Assembly: GCA_964036315.1 (NCBI GenBank) | Contig: OZ038492.1 | Coordinates: 40,894,095 to 40,958,094 of the forward strand | DNA length: 64,000 nucleotides | Source: Acanthosepion esculentum | Lineage: Eukaryota > Mollusca > Cephalopoda > Sepiida > Sepiidae | Direction of reading: 5' to 3' | Shown here: in pieces, positions 1 through 11,734 of the stretch | Layout of the letters: every line of letters starts with the position of its first letter | Numbering within the stretch: position 1 is the stretch's first letter | Translations under genes and position numbers: made by a program | The notes under the pieces: generated by a model | The model's database searches: none | Seen by the model: only the letters and a program-made list of their open reading frames with translations | Told to the model about the DNA's origin: nothing

Positions 1-740
1 TTCACCTCAAACATCCAAATTTCGGAGGACCAACATTATTTACAAATTTACATGTCCCTTAAGGGGCGGTGTACCTGACCAATCCAAATTCATAAATAAT
101 TATATTGGATATACTACAACATCTTTAACAAGAAGACTCATGTTACATCTCTCTGACAATAGCTCAGTTAGGTCTCATTTAAATACACATAGTGAACTAC
201 TAAACACAATCTGTAACATAAAAATATAATAGCATCATCCACATGTACAAAAAGGCTAAAAATAATGGAAGCAATGTTGATTAAAAGAAAAACCAACACA
301 GAATAATATCAACTATGAACACTGCCACAATATGCTGACCGTGTTTGGAAAATAAAATATTCCTATAACTCTAGATACATACATAAAGCCATCCATATAT
401 TCACGTAAAGGTAAAATAAAATTCATCCTTCATAATGGTTAAAATTATAGCCGAAATCACATAAAAACATTAATACACCAATATATGGTGCATTAAAAAT
501 ACTTTTATAAATTTAAGGGCGGGTCCCTCATATCGAAATGAGGACAAAAGTCAGTATAAACATATGTCCACAAATCCTTTGCTTTTTGACTTATTTAGTT
601 TTAAAAAAGTTTATGGTAGATGCCATTAGCTTGTCATTTAGACTAGGTTACATTTGTAATTCATGTACATTTGTGACTAGCCTGTCTTCAACATTTAATG
701 TGTTTAGTAGTGAGTTAACTGAGAAATGTTCCAGTTAACA
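1..740. other. AT-rich non-coding stretch
   Basis: No credible gene or recognisable repeat is visible. The only open frame (538-738, +) is short, low in complexity and has no recognisable motif. Confidence 0.5.
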
Positions 741-1745
741 ATGGCAGGATATTCATATTGTGAACAGGTAGAAATGATTTTTACCTATGGCCACTGTGAA
801 TGGTAATGGATGCGAGGTTGCACGGCTGTATCAGATTGCGAAAAACAAGCATTGTTGCTGTTTATCATCACATTGCTGAGACAGGATTTGTGGCACAACA
901 AATTATGTATCAAGGAAGACGAAGATTCAGTCATACACGTGACCATGAAGAACACATTCTACAGGCTGTCGGAGATGATGAGCACACGTCAAATAGCCCT
1001 AGCATGTTGTACAACTCATAGTAGTGCATGGAGGGTACTTAAAGAGTGGCTCCTGTATCCGTATCATTTGCAATGTTTGCAAGTTCTTTTGCTCTCTGAT
1101 CACAGAAGAACTTCTGTCAGTGGTTTATTGCACAAACTGCTGATCTGTTGTTTACCTCTTAAGTCTTATTTCTTGATGAGGCAACATTTGGAAGAGATGG
1201 AATAACAAATTTGCACAGCCAACATTTGTCGTTAGATTGGAATCCCTATGGTACAATACAAATTAGACACCAGCATCAGCTTATGATTAATGTTTGGCTG
1301 GAATTGTAGGTGACTGACTGGTAGGTCCATATGTTCTCTCTGCATGTCTAGGAGCTGTCTACAGGGACTTTATGCTAGAGAATATACTCCTGTTAATATG
1401 AAGATGCATGTCGTTCATGCATGATGCTGCTCCAGCACATTTTACTCACAGTTTTTGCAATGCATGAACTGCCATCTACGATAAAAGATAGATAGGTAGG
1501 GGAGGACTGGTTCTATGAACTGCACATTCCCCCAGCATCAGTCCTTTGGATTTTTATCCATGGGTCCACCTAAAACTATTGACTTATGCAGCAGACATTC
1601 AGTGATGCTTCATCAATGTGTCATAGGGGCCTGCAAAACCATTCAACACGAAGTGGAAGTATTTCAAAGTGTCAGCCAGTCAATGATTTGATGGGTGCAT
1701 GCATCTGTAGAAGTTAGCAAAGGACATTTTAGACATTTGTTATAA
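741..1745 (+). pseudogene. Decayed Tc1/mariner-superfamily transposase (DUF4817-type N-terminus)
   Basis: The reading begins MAGYSYCEQVEMIF at 741, like the start of insect/mollusc transposase-like proteins with a DUF4817 helix-turn-helix region, and then breaks at a stop (804-806). Homology continues piecewise in other frames: ETGFVAQQIMYQGRRRFS near 875-930, STRQIALACCTTHSSAWRVL near 980-1035, DEATFGRDG near 1177-1205, MMHDAAPAHF near 1419-1445, and IGRGGLVL followed by a SPxISPLDF-like block near 1495-1560. DEATF and HDAAPAHF are the usual surroundings of the first two catalytic aspartates, and the SP..SPLDF block precedes the third. At least three frameshifts and many stops make it inactive. 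No terminal repeats were found. Family placement is by remembered motif pattern. Confidence 0.7.
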
Positions 1746-1854
1746 GTTTCTGTGTTGAGGTACAACTTTTGGACATGTGTTTATATAGACATTTTACATA
1801 GTTTTGGTGTTAGGAACTCACCCCCAATGTTTGTAAAACTATTTTTGATAAATC

Positions 1855-1856
<2 letters not shown>

Positions 1857-1937
<81 letters not shown>
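1857..1937. repeat. Compound (CA)n(TA)n microsatellite
   Basis: About 24 CA dinucleotides run directly into about 15 TA dinucleotides. Open frames through it on both strands are artefacts. Confidence 0.95.
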
Positions 1938-1938
<1 letters not shown>

Positions 1939-1939
1939 G

Positions 1940-4378
1940 CACACACACAGACATGCACACAGAGCCCAAAATGTATATACATATATATTTCAATGACTTC
2001 AAATGTTATTTTTAATGGATACTTATATTTTCGTAGAATGCCTCATTTTTTTTCAAAACAGTGTATAGTTTGTCTATCAAATTGCTCATTTGAGATAACT
2101 TAGTAATGGAAATAAGCCTTCCACCAGGATTCATGCTTTTGTCCCCCTTTATAGGAGGAACCAACAACTGATCCAGTGTGCTTTAAAGGCAGGATCGAAT
2201 CTTGCCAGAGGGCATGTTTTCTTTATTCAGTTTTCTTGAAGAAGCATGTCTTTACAGAAAATAAAAAAACTTTACAAAAATGTGGCATTATACTCAAATA
2301 TGGCTATCCACTAAAAATAATGTTTGAAGTCATAAAAATATGTCAGATTAAAATATCTAAAAAAATCAATTGTGATGAAATTATATGTAGATTAATGAAT
2401 CACTATTTACGTGTAAAGCAATGTGCATGAATATATTAACAACAATTAAGCAGGTACTGAAAGATTCTCAACCCATTCAGAACTTCTGATGTTTGGTCAG
2501 ATTTTGAGAAGTTGGGTTGGGCCAAGAACATTTCATCACCTCCTCACATACACACATGTATGTGTGTGTGCATCTGTTGTAATCTCTATCATTGCACTAT
2601 TTTAATGTTGCATGCCCTCATAAAATAAATGTTTGTTCCATTCTCATTTGCATATATCAAGCTGCTATGTTCATTCAGTGTGAATGTATTATGTTCAGGT
2701 TAATTGTGAGTCGTTAGTTTGTGTCCATGCCTGGCCACATTTTCCTGTTCAATATCGCCATTCATTAATTTATGTTGTTTGTCATCCATTGCTTAACTTT
2801 TAATCTGCCTCACTCTGCTTGTTTCTTCTTCAATTTTACCCTCACTTCACAATTTAGATCTTTCTCTTTGCTGCATTTTCTTTTCTCTAAATTTTTCATT
2901 CATTCACGTCTTTTGTTCATTCAATTTTAATTTCCCTAGTTCCTCCTTTAATTATTTCTTGATTCATTGCTTATTTATATGTGTCAGTTTTGTGATGTTT
3001 GTTTAGTGGTATAAATTTTATACATCCTTTGCTGTGTTTGGCCATTTTGTTTTTTTTGTATTTGTCATTTGAATAATGGTGTTGCAGAGGTAACAATCAT
3101 TTTCTACAACTTTCCTTTTCAACTAATTATTGTTTTATTTAAAGTGAATAATGACATTTTGCCTTCCAGTTTATTTTCTTGTCTCATTAAAAGTTGCTAC
3201 TTCTTGAGAAAATATCGGAACTTTGTGTATAAATTTGTTCATTTTATATGCATATAGTGCATACCAGAATGATTCCTTAGTAATGTCTATTCTGGGGTTA
3301 TATAAAGTTTTGGGTCTCCAAGAGATCAGACCTTTTCTCCTATAGGCCCAGCCAAAAGCAATCGTTTCTTGACTAGCATTGTGGCAGAGTTTCCGCCATA
3401 TTATAAAACAAGACCTGATTCTCTGTCAGTCAGAAAATGTCTGCATATGACCTTGCATGCATATATACACTCTATATACATATGTTTGTGTTTATGTATA
3501 TGTATATGCATGTAATTTATATGCATATGTTTGTGCTGTGTATGAATGACTTACGTATGCTTGTGCCATTTAATGTATGCACAGGTACCCACACTCACAA
3601 CACATATGAAATACATTGAAAGAATGCATTTCTCTCCCACTCTGTCTAGACAATCTCTACTCTGGGCTGAGCAATAAATTTATAAAGTTACCAAAAAGAC
3701 AAAAAAAATATTAATTTATTAAACCCTAAAAAGATTTTATTGAAATTTTTGGAAATTATTCAGTAATGGATATAGTTATTTTGAAAATATTTTTTTTGTT
3801 TTAATTTTATGGAAATATTTTTAAGTCTGTCATTGTATTAAAATATACATGCAAACGTATATACACACCATTTGAATGAAATTGAAATGGCAATCTCTAA
3901 CACAAGGTCTAATTTCCTGTTCTGTTTGGCAACAAATTCTGGGAAATAGGAAAATGTATAAGGCACAATGTGCAACCCTTTAAAGTCATTTTTTTGACTC
4001 CTATATTTCAAGTGAATTTTCTAGTAAAGGTACTATTCTAAATCAACAAACGGTTTATGCTTGAAATTTGATCGTCTTGCCATCAGCAAAGCAACAGTTT
4101 AAAAACAAGTAATGATGAATTGCAAATTAATTTCTCGGGCTCATAATGAGGAAAGAGGTCTCAGAAAATTTTATACTTACAGGACACATAGAAGGTAAGA
4201 GGGACAAAGAAAAATGATGGGTAACCTTCCCTCGTGAGCATGTTTAAATGAAAGGCAGAACTGGGTTTAGGAGAGATAGTAAAAAGGTAAAATTTACTAA
4301 CAGCTACAAAAGACAGGAGATTGTGGAGATCCATGATTGACAATATTCTGTAGGGGCATGGCACATAGAAGAAGAAAG
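1940..4378. other. Non-coding stretch without recognised genes
   Basis: AT-rich with short T-rich and ATGTATG-like patches. A region near 3290-3420 is less AT-rich and could be an old repeat, but no other copy was found in the window. No coding signal. Confidence 0.4.
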
Positions 4379-4731
4379 GCTTACAACCACATCATATTGA
4401 AACACTGGTTCTTGTACGATCAGCAAAGATAAGAGACATTGAGCCTGGTCAGTAGCTAGATGGGTAACTACTTGGGAATATCAGGTGCTGTAAGCTTAGA
4501 TGTGTGGTTGGTGTAAATTATATTGCTTGGAATTGGAAATCAGAGAGCTAAGTTTCAAGTCTGGTCAGGTTCACATGTGCAAATACCCTTGAGAAAGGTA
4601 TGCATTCACCTCTTCTCCCAGCTATGGGTTAATTAGTAGGACTTGTATCAGTAAATCATTATTATCTCCCCACAAAATTATTAGAATCTAAAAATATTTT
4701 CTGGCTTTAAAATAAGCTGATAAGCCATAAT
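4379..4731 (+). mobile_element. 5S rRNA-headed chimeric SINE, copy A
   Basis: The first ~120 nt read like 5S rRNA: ACCACATCATATTGAAACAC, then a ...TGAGCCTGGTCAGTA... segment, then TTGGGAATATCAGGTGCTGT. These match the gene's 5' arm, internal control region and 3' arm. A second module follows at ~4500-4580 with a tRNA-like box A/box B arrangement (GGTTGGTGTAAAT..., AGTTTCAAGTCTGG). After that come a shared body (ATACCCTTGAGAAAGG, CCCAGCTATGGGTTAATTA) and a tail ending in GATAAGCC. SINE3-class elements with 5S heads are known in vertebrates, and AmnSINE1 is a 5S/tRNA chimera. Here the call rests on six mutually similar copies. Pol III transcription from the head is inferred. Confidence 0.8.
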
Positions 4732-4789
4732 ACTAGCTTTTGCTGCTTTGGTTTTTATAGCAAGTAGGATTTTATAGGGTGGACTCACT

Positions 4790-4845
4790 GTCTTCATACT
4801 CAACCAGTTTTGAATCAAGAGAATTGTCCTTCTCCAAGAGTGGTG
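4790..4845 (-). repeat. SINE tail fragment downstream of 5S-SINE copy A
   Basis: The stretch CAACCAGTTTTGAATCAAGA plus a TTGTCCTTCTCC motif recurs at 5521-5560 and 22211-22240. It matches the inverted tail of the tRNA-derived SINE family seen in full at 59724-60020. Confidence 0.55.
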
Positions 4846-5027
4846 TAATGGATATTATTTTCAGCCTGTAGATAACTTCATTAACTGCATGAAACATTGT
4901 TTTTGTAGAGTCTGATACTCATAATCAGCTAATAATTTTATGTGGGACTCCATTGAAAAACAGTGTTTCTTTCTGATTATTTTGGCATTTTTTATTATAT
5001 AATCTGATGCTTAAAAGGTACAGAGTT

Positions 5028-5411
5028 TACTGCCATATCACATTGAAACACTAGTTCACATATGATCACCAAAGTTAAGCAATGTTGAGCCTGGTCAGTA
5101 CCTAGGTGGGTGACCACTTACCAGGTGTGATAAGCTTAGATGTGCAGTTGGTGTAAAGGACAAGGCTCAGAATTGAAAGTTAAAGAACTAAGTTTCAATT
5201 CCGGTCAGGTTCATTATATTTGCTAATGTGTAAATATCCTTGGGAAAGGTATGCATCTACCTCTTCTCCCCCATCTATGGGTTAATTAGTAGGATTGCAT
5301 CAGTGAATCATTATTATCTCCAAAAAATTCTTATAATCTAAAAATATCTTTTTAGCCTTAAAATAACCTGCAAAAGGTTGATAAGCCAGAAAAAACAAAA
5401 ACAAATCAATC
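5028..5411 (+). mobile_element. 5S rRNA-headed chimeric SINE, copy B
   Basis: Same order as copy A: 5S-like head (ACCAAAGTTAAGCAATGTTG, GCCTGGTCAGTACCTAGGTG), tRNA-like module (GCAGTTGGTGTAAAGG, GTTTCAATTCCGG), AAATATCCTTGGGAAAGG body, and tail AAGGTTGATAAGCCAG ending in an AAACAAATCAATC stretch. The head keeps the AGTTAAGCA control element but lacks part of the 3' arm. Sequence beyond the tail (5470-5570) repeats the flank of copy A, so the pair probably arose by local duplication. Confidence 0.8.
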
Positions 5412-5514
5412 ATAAAAGAAGGAAGAGAAGTATAGTGCCACAGTTTCCTGAAACTAGATGTTACCATGCTAGTGTTTGTAGCAAGTAGGTTTTTATAGGG
5501 TGGAGTTGATAGCT

Positions 5515-5640
5515 TCATGTTCAATCAGTTTTGAATTGAGAGTTGTCCTTCTCCAAGACTGGTTGTCAACCAGGGCTGAAGAGCCCAGTCTGCACTGCTA
5601 TTTAACTCCTATCTGGGGAGCAGGGTGAAAGACTCCTAAT
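5515..5640 (-). mobile_element. tRNA-SINE 3' fragment, inverted
   Basis: GAGTTGTCCTTCTCCAAGAC, GGTTGTCAACCAGGGCTGAA and CACTGCTATTTAACTCC correspond in reverse to the tail of the SINE at 59724-60020 (CTATGGATAAATAGC, GGATGGCAACAGGTCT). No tRNA-like head remains. Confidence 0.6.
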
Positions 5641-6250
5641 GCTCAAAGCATATTTGTGCAAAAGCAAAGGCAACAGTTTCAGTTGGAATTTAAATGCCAG
5701 TTCCATTTTCTGCACTGATTATCACTATGCTGTGTGCGCACATGCACTCAATCCAACATCTGCTTATCGTTATTTTGATCTCTTAAGGAGATTACATCAA
5801 ATCAATAAACATACATTTAGACGTGTTTTGTCGCAAAGTGAATTTCATGTTTGCTGCTGAGATGAACACGAAGGTTATTAAAGAAACGCTAAATGAAATA
5901 TCCACTTGATTAATGATAAGCATGTATAAATGTGTTTTAATTTAATCTTTTGAATGCTGAGCCTATTGAAAAGTAAAACTGAAAACGGACCACTGCACTG
6001 ACATTTTCATAATTTCAAACTAAATGAAACTGGAGGATCAAGATATTCTTTTGTTATGGAAGACCAGAAAAAATTGCTCTTGAAATATTTAAAGGTTGCA
6101 TAATAATATTTTTTTAAATAAATAAGAAAAGGAGAAATATTTTAGAAAGTTTAGATCAGTGCTTTGTTAAATGAAATGTAAATGAAGGAAATAAATGAAG
6201 ATGAATAATTTTATTCATTTCTACACTATAATACTATAATAATTCTCAAA

Positions 6251-6266
6251 TATATATATATATATA

Positions 6267-6308
<42 letters not shown>

Positions 6309-6382
6309 CAATACTGCCTAAGGATAACAAAAAGTTGAAACCAAGGTAGCATGATTGGCTGAACATATGATTTTTTAAATAG

Positions 6383-6434
<52 letters not shown>

Positions 6435-6459
6435 TTTAAACACACACACACATATATAT

Positions 6460-6524
<65 letters not shown>
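6251..6524. repeat. (TA)n microsatellite block
   Basis: Several long (TA)n runs are interrupted by ~60 bp of unique sequence (6306-6375) and short CA runs. Tyr-Ile-rich open frames here are artefacts. Confidence 0.95.
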
Positions 6525-6530
<6 letters not shown>

Positions 6531-6624
6531 AACCTAGAGAGCCAGACAAACCTACCAAGGTTTCACCTAAGCGGATCGTGAGGTGAAACCTTGGTAGGTT
6601 TGTTTGGCTCTCTAGGTTTAACTA
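6525..6624. mobile_element. 100-bp hairpin MITE
   Basis: Two arms of about 43 bp are near-perfect reverse complements (left starts AGTTAAACCTAGAGAGCC, right ends GGCTCTCTAGGTTTAACT) around a ~12-nt loop (AAGCGGATCGTG). Both ends sit at TA, and the left end abuts a (TA)n tract, consistent with insertion at TA. There is no coding capacity. The superfamily cannot be assigned from the ends alone. Confidence 0.75.
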
Positions 6625-6861
6625 GGTCCGCTCTATTTACTGTATTGAGCAGTTTATTTAGTTAGTTGCGTACTCGTATCGGGTTTTTTTTTTTAGGGCT
6701 TTGGATCTGCATGCTGAACGATTGTTTTCGACAGGCATTCATGTTCTTGGATCTTTCTTTTTTTTATACCTTTTTTCCTTCGATATTGATTTGATCTTTT
6801 GAAAATCAAGAAACCGAAGGCTTTCCAAAACCTTATACTTATAAGATTAATACTACTACTG

Positions 6862-6867
<6 letters not shown>

Positions 6868-6898
<31 letters not shown>

Positions 6899-6917
6899 TC
6901 CTCTTTGTACATTTCTG

Positions 6918-6955
<38 letters not shown>

Positions 6956-6972
6956 CTCTTTGTACATTTCTG

Positions 6973-7046
<74 letters not shown>

Positions 7047-7063
7047 CTCTTTGTACATTTCTG

Positions 7064-7099
<36 letters not shown>

Positions 7100-7116
7100 C
7101 TCTTTGTACATTTCTG

Positions 7117-7184
<68 letters not shown>

Positions 7185-7201
7185 CTCTTTGTACATTTCT
7201 G

Positions 7202-7249
<48 letters not shown>

Positions 7250-7268
7250 TCCTCTTTGTACATTTCTG

Positions 7269-7308
<40 letters not shown>

Positions 7309-7325
7309 CTCTTTGTACATTTCTG

Positions 7326-7381
<56 letters not shown>

Positions 7382-7398
7382 CTCTTTGTACATTTCTG

Positions 7399-7464
<66 letters not shown>
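6868..7464. repeat. TA-spaced minisatellite, eight copies of a 27-nt unit
   Basis: A 27-nt unit beginning TTCCTCTTTGTACATT recurs almost unchanged at 6898, 6953, 7044, 7097, 7182, 7249, 7306 and 7379. Copies are separated by (TA)n runs of very different length. The unit stays nearly invariant while the spacers vary, which suggests recent expansion. Several overlapping Tyr-Ile-rich open frames come only from this array. Confidence 0.95.
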
Positions 7465-7469
<5 letters not shown>

Positions 7470-7819
7470 ATGCACAAATGCATATATTCATGAATGCACA
7501 AATAAGAAAAAGCAATGCTAGGGAAAACATTAAGAAAGAGGAAATAGATCAACTTAGATTTGAGAAAAGACCAAGATATGAGATATCCCAGGAGTAATGC
7601 AGAAACTGAAGTGGTGATGTTTGAGATAGATAGCAAGAAGAAAATATATTAGATGGAGCAAAAGGTTGCTCCAGTGAAGCACATTGGGTACAAGTTTAGT
7701 AAGAAATGATATGATAGAAGATAGATGTGTTTGCTACTATCTTATGAAAGGGAATAGCAGAATTGTTGTCATCATGGAATACACTCATAAATGCATAATA
7801 TATATATATATATATATAT

Positions 7820-8831
7820 GCACATTATAAAATAGATTAAGAGTTATTTAATATATTTTCTGTTTATATGCTATTCTTATAGAGATAATTTATTTAAGTA
7901 AAACCTCTGTTTTTAATTAAACATTATTAATATCTGAATAATTGAGAAATTTTGTAGAAAATAGGCACTCTCCAACAGGAATCGAACCTAAATAAATTAT
8001 ATCTTGTTATATTCCGTGCTAATAGGAACATATACTTGAAAAACATGGCATACAAAATAAGTAAATGTTTATTGTAAAACCAATACAATAAGAATAAAGG
8101 TAACAGTTATGCACAAGGTCAATCCAGTCATGCGTGCTACTATTGGAAGGTCGGTAGTTCTTGCATAAGTCTGAGTCGTACTCAACAGATTCCAGCTAGT
8201 ATATTTAGCTACCCCCCACGAGGGTTACATGTGGCACAAGGCTGGGTTTAACGTGGAATCTCTGAACCCATAGGCTCGCCCAAAAATATTCCCTATTCGA
8301 ACGTGTATAAACGGGTTCAGGGTCAGTCTACCTCCCTGAACAAGACTCTACCCTTCGGCGGAGCCTTGTCCAGGTTCCTCTCTGCTCAGAGGCAGAGAAT
8401 TCGACTGTCCAGCTGGAACAGATCGCATCTAGGATATCTAGCTACCCACCCATGAGGGTTGCATGTGGCACAAGGCCGGGTTTAACATGGGTTTTCTGAG
8501 CCCATAGGCTCGGCCAAAAATATTCCCTGTTGGAACCCCTAAAAACGGGTTCAGTGACAGTCTACCTCTCCGAACGAGACTCTGCCCTTCGGTGGAGCCT
8601 TGTCCGGGTTCCTCTCTGCCCGAAGGCAGAGAGTTCGACAGAATAGCTGGAACAGGTCGCAGCTAGACTCTGCAGTTCGTTGACTTAAGATACTTATAGG
8701 TAGTTACTACCTATAGTGTAGTCATTCATGGGGGTAACAGGTTATTCCATTACATCATATCTATAAAAATAACAAATAAACAGAAAGTATATTAAATAAT
8801 TCTCAGACTTAATCCATTTCATAATGTATTG
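7820..8831. mobile_element. Terminal-inverted-repeat element (~1 kb) carrying a tandem dimer
   Basis: A left arm (7820-7889, with TATAAAATAGATTAAGAG and TATTTTCTGTTTATATGC) is matched in reverse by a right arm (8757-8831, with AACAGAAAGTATATTAAAT and GACTTAATCCATTTCATAAT). The arms are ~70 bp and moderately diverged. The interior includes the GC-richer dimer at 8206-8671 and a short tRNA T-arm-like stretch on the minus strand (7976-8001). No transposase is visible, so it would be non-autonomous. Confidence 0.55.
8206..8671 (+). repeat. GC-richer 233-bp tandem dimer
   Basis: Unit 1 (8206-8438) and unit 2 (8439-8671) share the order TAGCTACCC..., CATGTGGCACAAGG, GGGTTTAAC, CCATAGGCTCG, AAAATATTCCCT, GGTTCAG, CTTCGG.GGAGCCTTGTCC and a CTCTCTGC/GCAGAGA hairpin. 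Base composition is clearly richer in G+C than the surroundings. A third, single unit lies inverted at 16455-16700. It has no long open frame and looks like a structured repeat unit rather than a gene. Confidence 0.75.
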
Positions 8832-9069
8832 TTATTATTTATGTTAAGATATGTTTTGTGAGCAGAAATGATTGACCGAGAAAAATCGTTGTAGATGTGT
8901 GTTTAAAAACAGTAATTTTAACCAATTGATTAATTGTAATTTTAACCACCAAGTGATGATGTTGAACGGAGAACCTACATTCAACACCATCACTTTAGAA
9001 GACACCAGAAGTGTTGAAACAAAATGGCTATTTTTGTAGTGATTTTATAACATATTTATATTATAATTT

Positions 9070-9085
9070 TTGAATAAATTATACA

Positions 9086-9132
<47 letters not shown>
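9070..9132. repeat. (TA)n microsatellite
   Basis: Long (TA)n with a single internal TACATA interruption. Confidence 0.9.
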
Positions 9133-9134
<2 letters not shown>

Positions 9135-9215
9135 CCAATTTGTGACTGGTAGGGATAATTTCAAGGAGGATATTAATTCAAAGAGAGCTCAATGCAAGTT
9201 TAAATTACAGAGCAT

Positions 9216-9362
9216 TATAATAATAAATCAAGAAAAAACCTTAAAGATCCATTTCGGTTATAATTTATTTCGTAAATATTTTTATATTCATCTCTTTGAA
9301 TATAAAGAGGTTCACAAAATAAATTTTAACTGAAATAGATCTTTAAGGTCTTTTCTTGATTT

Positions 9363-9376
<14 letters not shown>
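9216..9376. repeat. Foldback element between (TA)n tracts
   Basis: The left arm (9216-9275; AATAAATCAAGAAAAAACCT, AGATCCATTTCGGTTATAAT) is reversed at 9310-9376 (ATTTTAACTGAAATAGATCT, TTCTTGATTTATTATTAT). The loop is ~35 nt. The outer edge runs into (TTA)n then (TA)n. It has no coding capacity and is MITE-like. Confidence 0.75.
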
Positions 9377-9435
<59 letters not shown>

Positions 9436-9544
9436 AAGACTGAAACCCTTATGTAGTGTACAACATTATATTGTTCACATTCAATTATCCATCTAAAGAG
9501 ATATTTTGCATCAGTTAACTTGGCTGTTTTTTATTTTCTAGTAA

Positions 9545-10270
9545 ACCATTATAAGTCTACCATTTGTCCATGCTATGACAACTGGTCTGGTGCTTCTGTA
9601 ATATATCTAGATATTCTTCACAAAATCCAAAGACAAATCACTTATCAGTTCTGTCTTTGTACCGCGGGTTCAATCCCTTTCCCACTGCCATAATGTAGCT
9701 TCCCTGTGCCTTTTCTATAAATATTTTCATGTTATTTATTCTGATATGCTCTCCTATTTGGCACCATGTCTTTAAATGCAGTACTAGATTGGCAACTAGG
9801 TCTCATCATTTTACTGTTGAAATTGCTACATGTAACCATAAGTTCCATTCTAAAGATTTATTCTCCTGTACTCCTCTATAAAAATCTCTTTTGGCTTCTT
9901 GCTTTCTTGTAAATTATGTTCTTCAAAAATTTAAATGCAACATCAGTGGTCACCTTCTGTCTCCTTGAATCTTGTTGTTTTATTGTCCTTTCTCCTCAGT
10001 AGTATTTTCTCAGTTTCCTTCTGTTATGGTAATTTATTCATCCATGCATGTTCTCTACCAGCTATACATAGGAGCAGGTACTGCCTTTTGGAGAGGGAAG
10101 TTTCCAGCAGTCTGCTCTGACAGTCGAACCAAACATTCTTGCTGTAACACTCTCCTTTGTATATGTTTGTATTACTGTTTCTGTTAATATTTGTTTAACT
10201 CAATTCCTCTCTTTGTGTCTTTATTTCTGGCCCTAACAACAACACCTTCATTTTCAGTAACTCCTTTAAT
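9545..10270 (+). mobile_element. LINE 3' end, copy 1 (decayed)
   Basis: The RT C-terminal region of a non-LTR retrotransposon is recognisable in pieces: AAGTCTACCATTTGTCCATG (KSTICP-like), GCAGTACTAGATTGGCAACT (STR.ATR-like) and TTTAAATGCAACATCA near the stop. The same blocks occur at 17960-18520, 21500-21850 and in reverse at 35965-36545. A CR1/Jockey-like affinity is suggested by the KFYxxSFFSxTSxLWNS motif seen best in copy 2. Frames are broken and only the 3' ~0.7 kb is present, as expected for 5' truncation. Confidence 0.65.
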
Positions 10271-11100
10271 TTTAATGGCTATACTGCCTTACCTCAGGTG
10301 AAAAGATTAAAAAATAATTTTGAAGTGTATATACACCTGATGATGGTAATAAGTTGAAACAGTAAGGCGAACAATGAAGATAAAAATGACTGAAAATATT
10401 TTTTATGAACCAAGCTGAGCCTTTTGCTGATGGAAACATTTTGAAGATCAAGAAAAATAATGAACAAACAAAATTTAAAACATAAAAGTGTAAAATACAA
10501 ACATCTTTTCAAAAGACAACAAATATTATTTTCATTCAAGTATATTTTCTTCAGTGCTGTGTGTATTTGAATGACAGATTTTTTAATATTTGATAAGTGA
10601 AATTACAAATATGAAGACGTCTGAATTCTTAAAATCAGAATTGTTCATCTGTTTTTGAAAAGGTCTATTTAGACAGTGACTCATTTGGCATTAATATTTT
10701 TGATTAATGATATCTCCGTTGAAGACAGTAATTTAGTCTAAAACGCGTCAAATTGGAACTGTTACTTTTTATTTTAAATTATTGCTGCCTCCATTCAGTC
10801 TTTCCATACATTTTTTAATTATCTTTTTGTTTGATTGAAATTCTATGAATTTTCAATATTATTGTCTTGTTTACAGACGGAATAATAAGATATTTTTATA
10901 AGTGCCTTTTTTCTGTTCTTTTTCTTCTTTCTGTCTGAAGCAAAAAAAAGACATTTATGAATTCAAATTTTGCTTGTGCTTTACTTACATTCTTATATCT
11001 ATTTACTGTTTTTACTTGCATTAATATAGGAATACTTTTTTTTACCTGACCATAATCTTAAATAAACATATACTTCAAAATTTCTTTATAATAATCTGGT
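10270..11100. other. AT-rich non-coding stretch
   Basis: No gene is seen. A CCTGATGATGG...GTTGAAACAG motif at 10337-10363 resembles the core order of a hammerhead ribozyme but lacks a clear stem II. A GTTGAAGAC...GTC...AAACGCGTC motif lies at 10717-10750. Confidence 0.4.
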
Positions 11101-11345
11101 TAACCCTTTATTACTACAAGGAGTTGTTTTAGAATGTTGCACAAAATATTTTCCTTAATATTTAACAAGTGGCAAATCAAATTTTCATTATTAGTCAAGT
11201 AGCTTATTAAATAGCTCTGTCAAGTATCTATAAGTAGGGGTCTGGTTTTAGTCATAATATTGGTGTGAATTACAAACACATGACGCTAATGTAAAGACTG
11301 GTTGTTATATTTGTAGTATAAATATATGCAAAGATCACAGTGAAA
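11100..11345. repeat. Dispersed repeat, copy 1
   Basis: ATATTTAACAAGTGGCAAAT and a GGTTTTAGTCATAATATTGG stretch recur at 12880-13045 as ATTTAGTTAGTGGCAAGTC and TTGGTTTTAGTCACTATG. This is a diverged direct repeat of unknown class. Confidence 0.45.
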
Positions 11346-11734
11346 ATGGCAGAGTTGTTCAGTTGTTTAAAGACATATGCAGGAAATTAGTAAAAGAAGA
11401 AAAGATGAAAAAAAAGAGCTTTATTTGAGAACCAAATTGGCAGGATTCTTCTTGAAGCTTCTACTTAATGAATCTGCTGTTAGCATCATTGAATTCTTCA
11501 ATACAAGATCAGAAATGTCGAAATGCCCAAATCAGATGATCTTTATCTATTTTGGACATTGGCAGACTTCAGAGAGTTTATGTTATAAGAGCATTGATTG
11601 ATTTCCTTCTCAATTATGTCTCATACATAGTAGTATAATTAATTTAAGTCTGGCCATTTATTTGTGGTGATTGGTCAGAAATGGTTTAAAAAGATCAAGC
11701 TGAAAACAAAACAAAGGTTAATTTTGCATATTTA

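Noticed and set aside
6868..7464. CRISPR-like array (regular repeats with spacers)
   Set aside because: The spacers are (TA)n of variable length and the sequence context is a eukaryotic transposon-rich genome.
7976..8001. tRNA gene suggested by AGGTTCGATTCCTG on the minus strand
   Set aside because: Only a T-arm-like piece is present; no acceptor partner, D-arm or anticodon arm can be formed from the adjacent bases.
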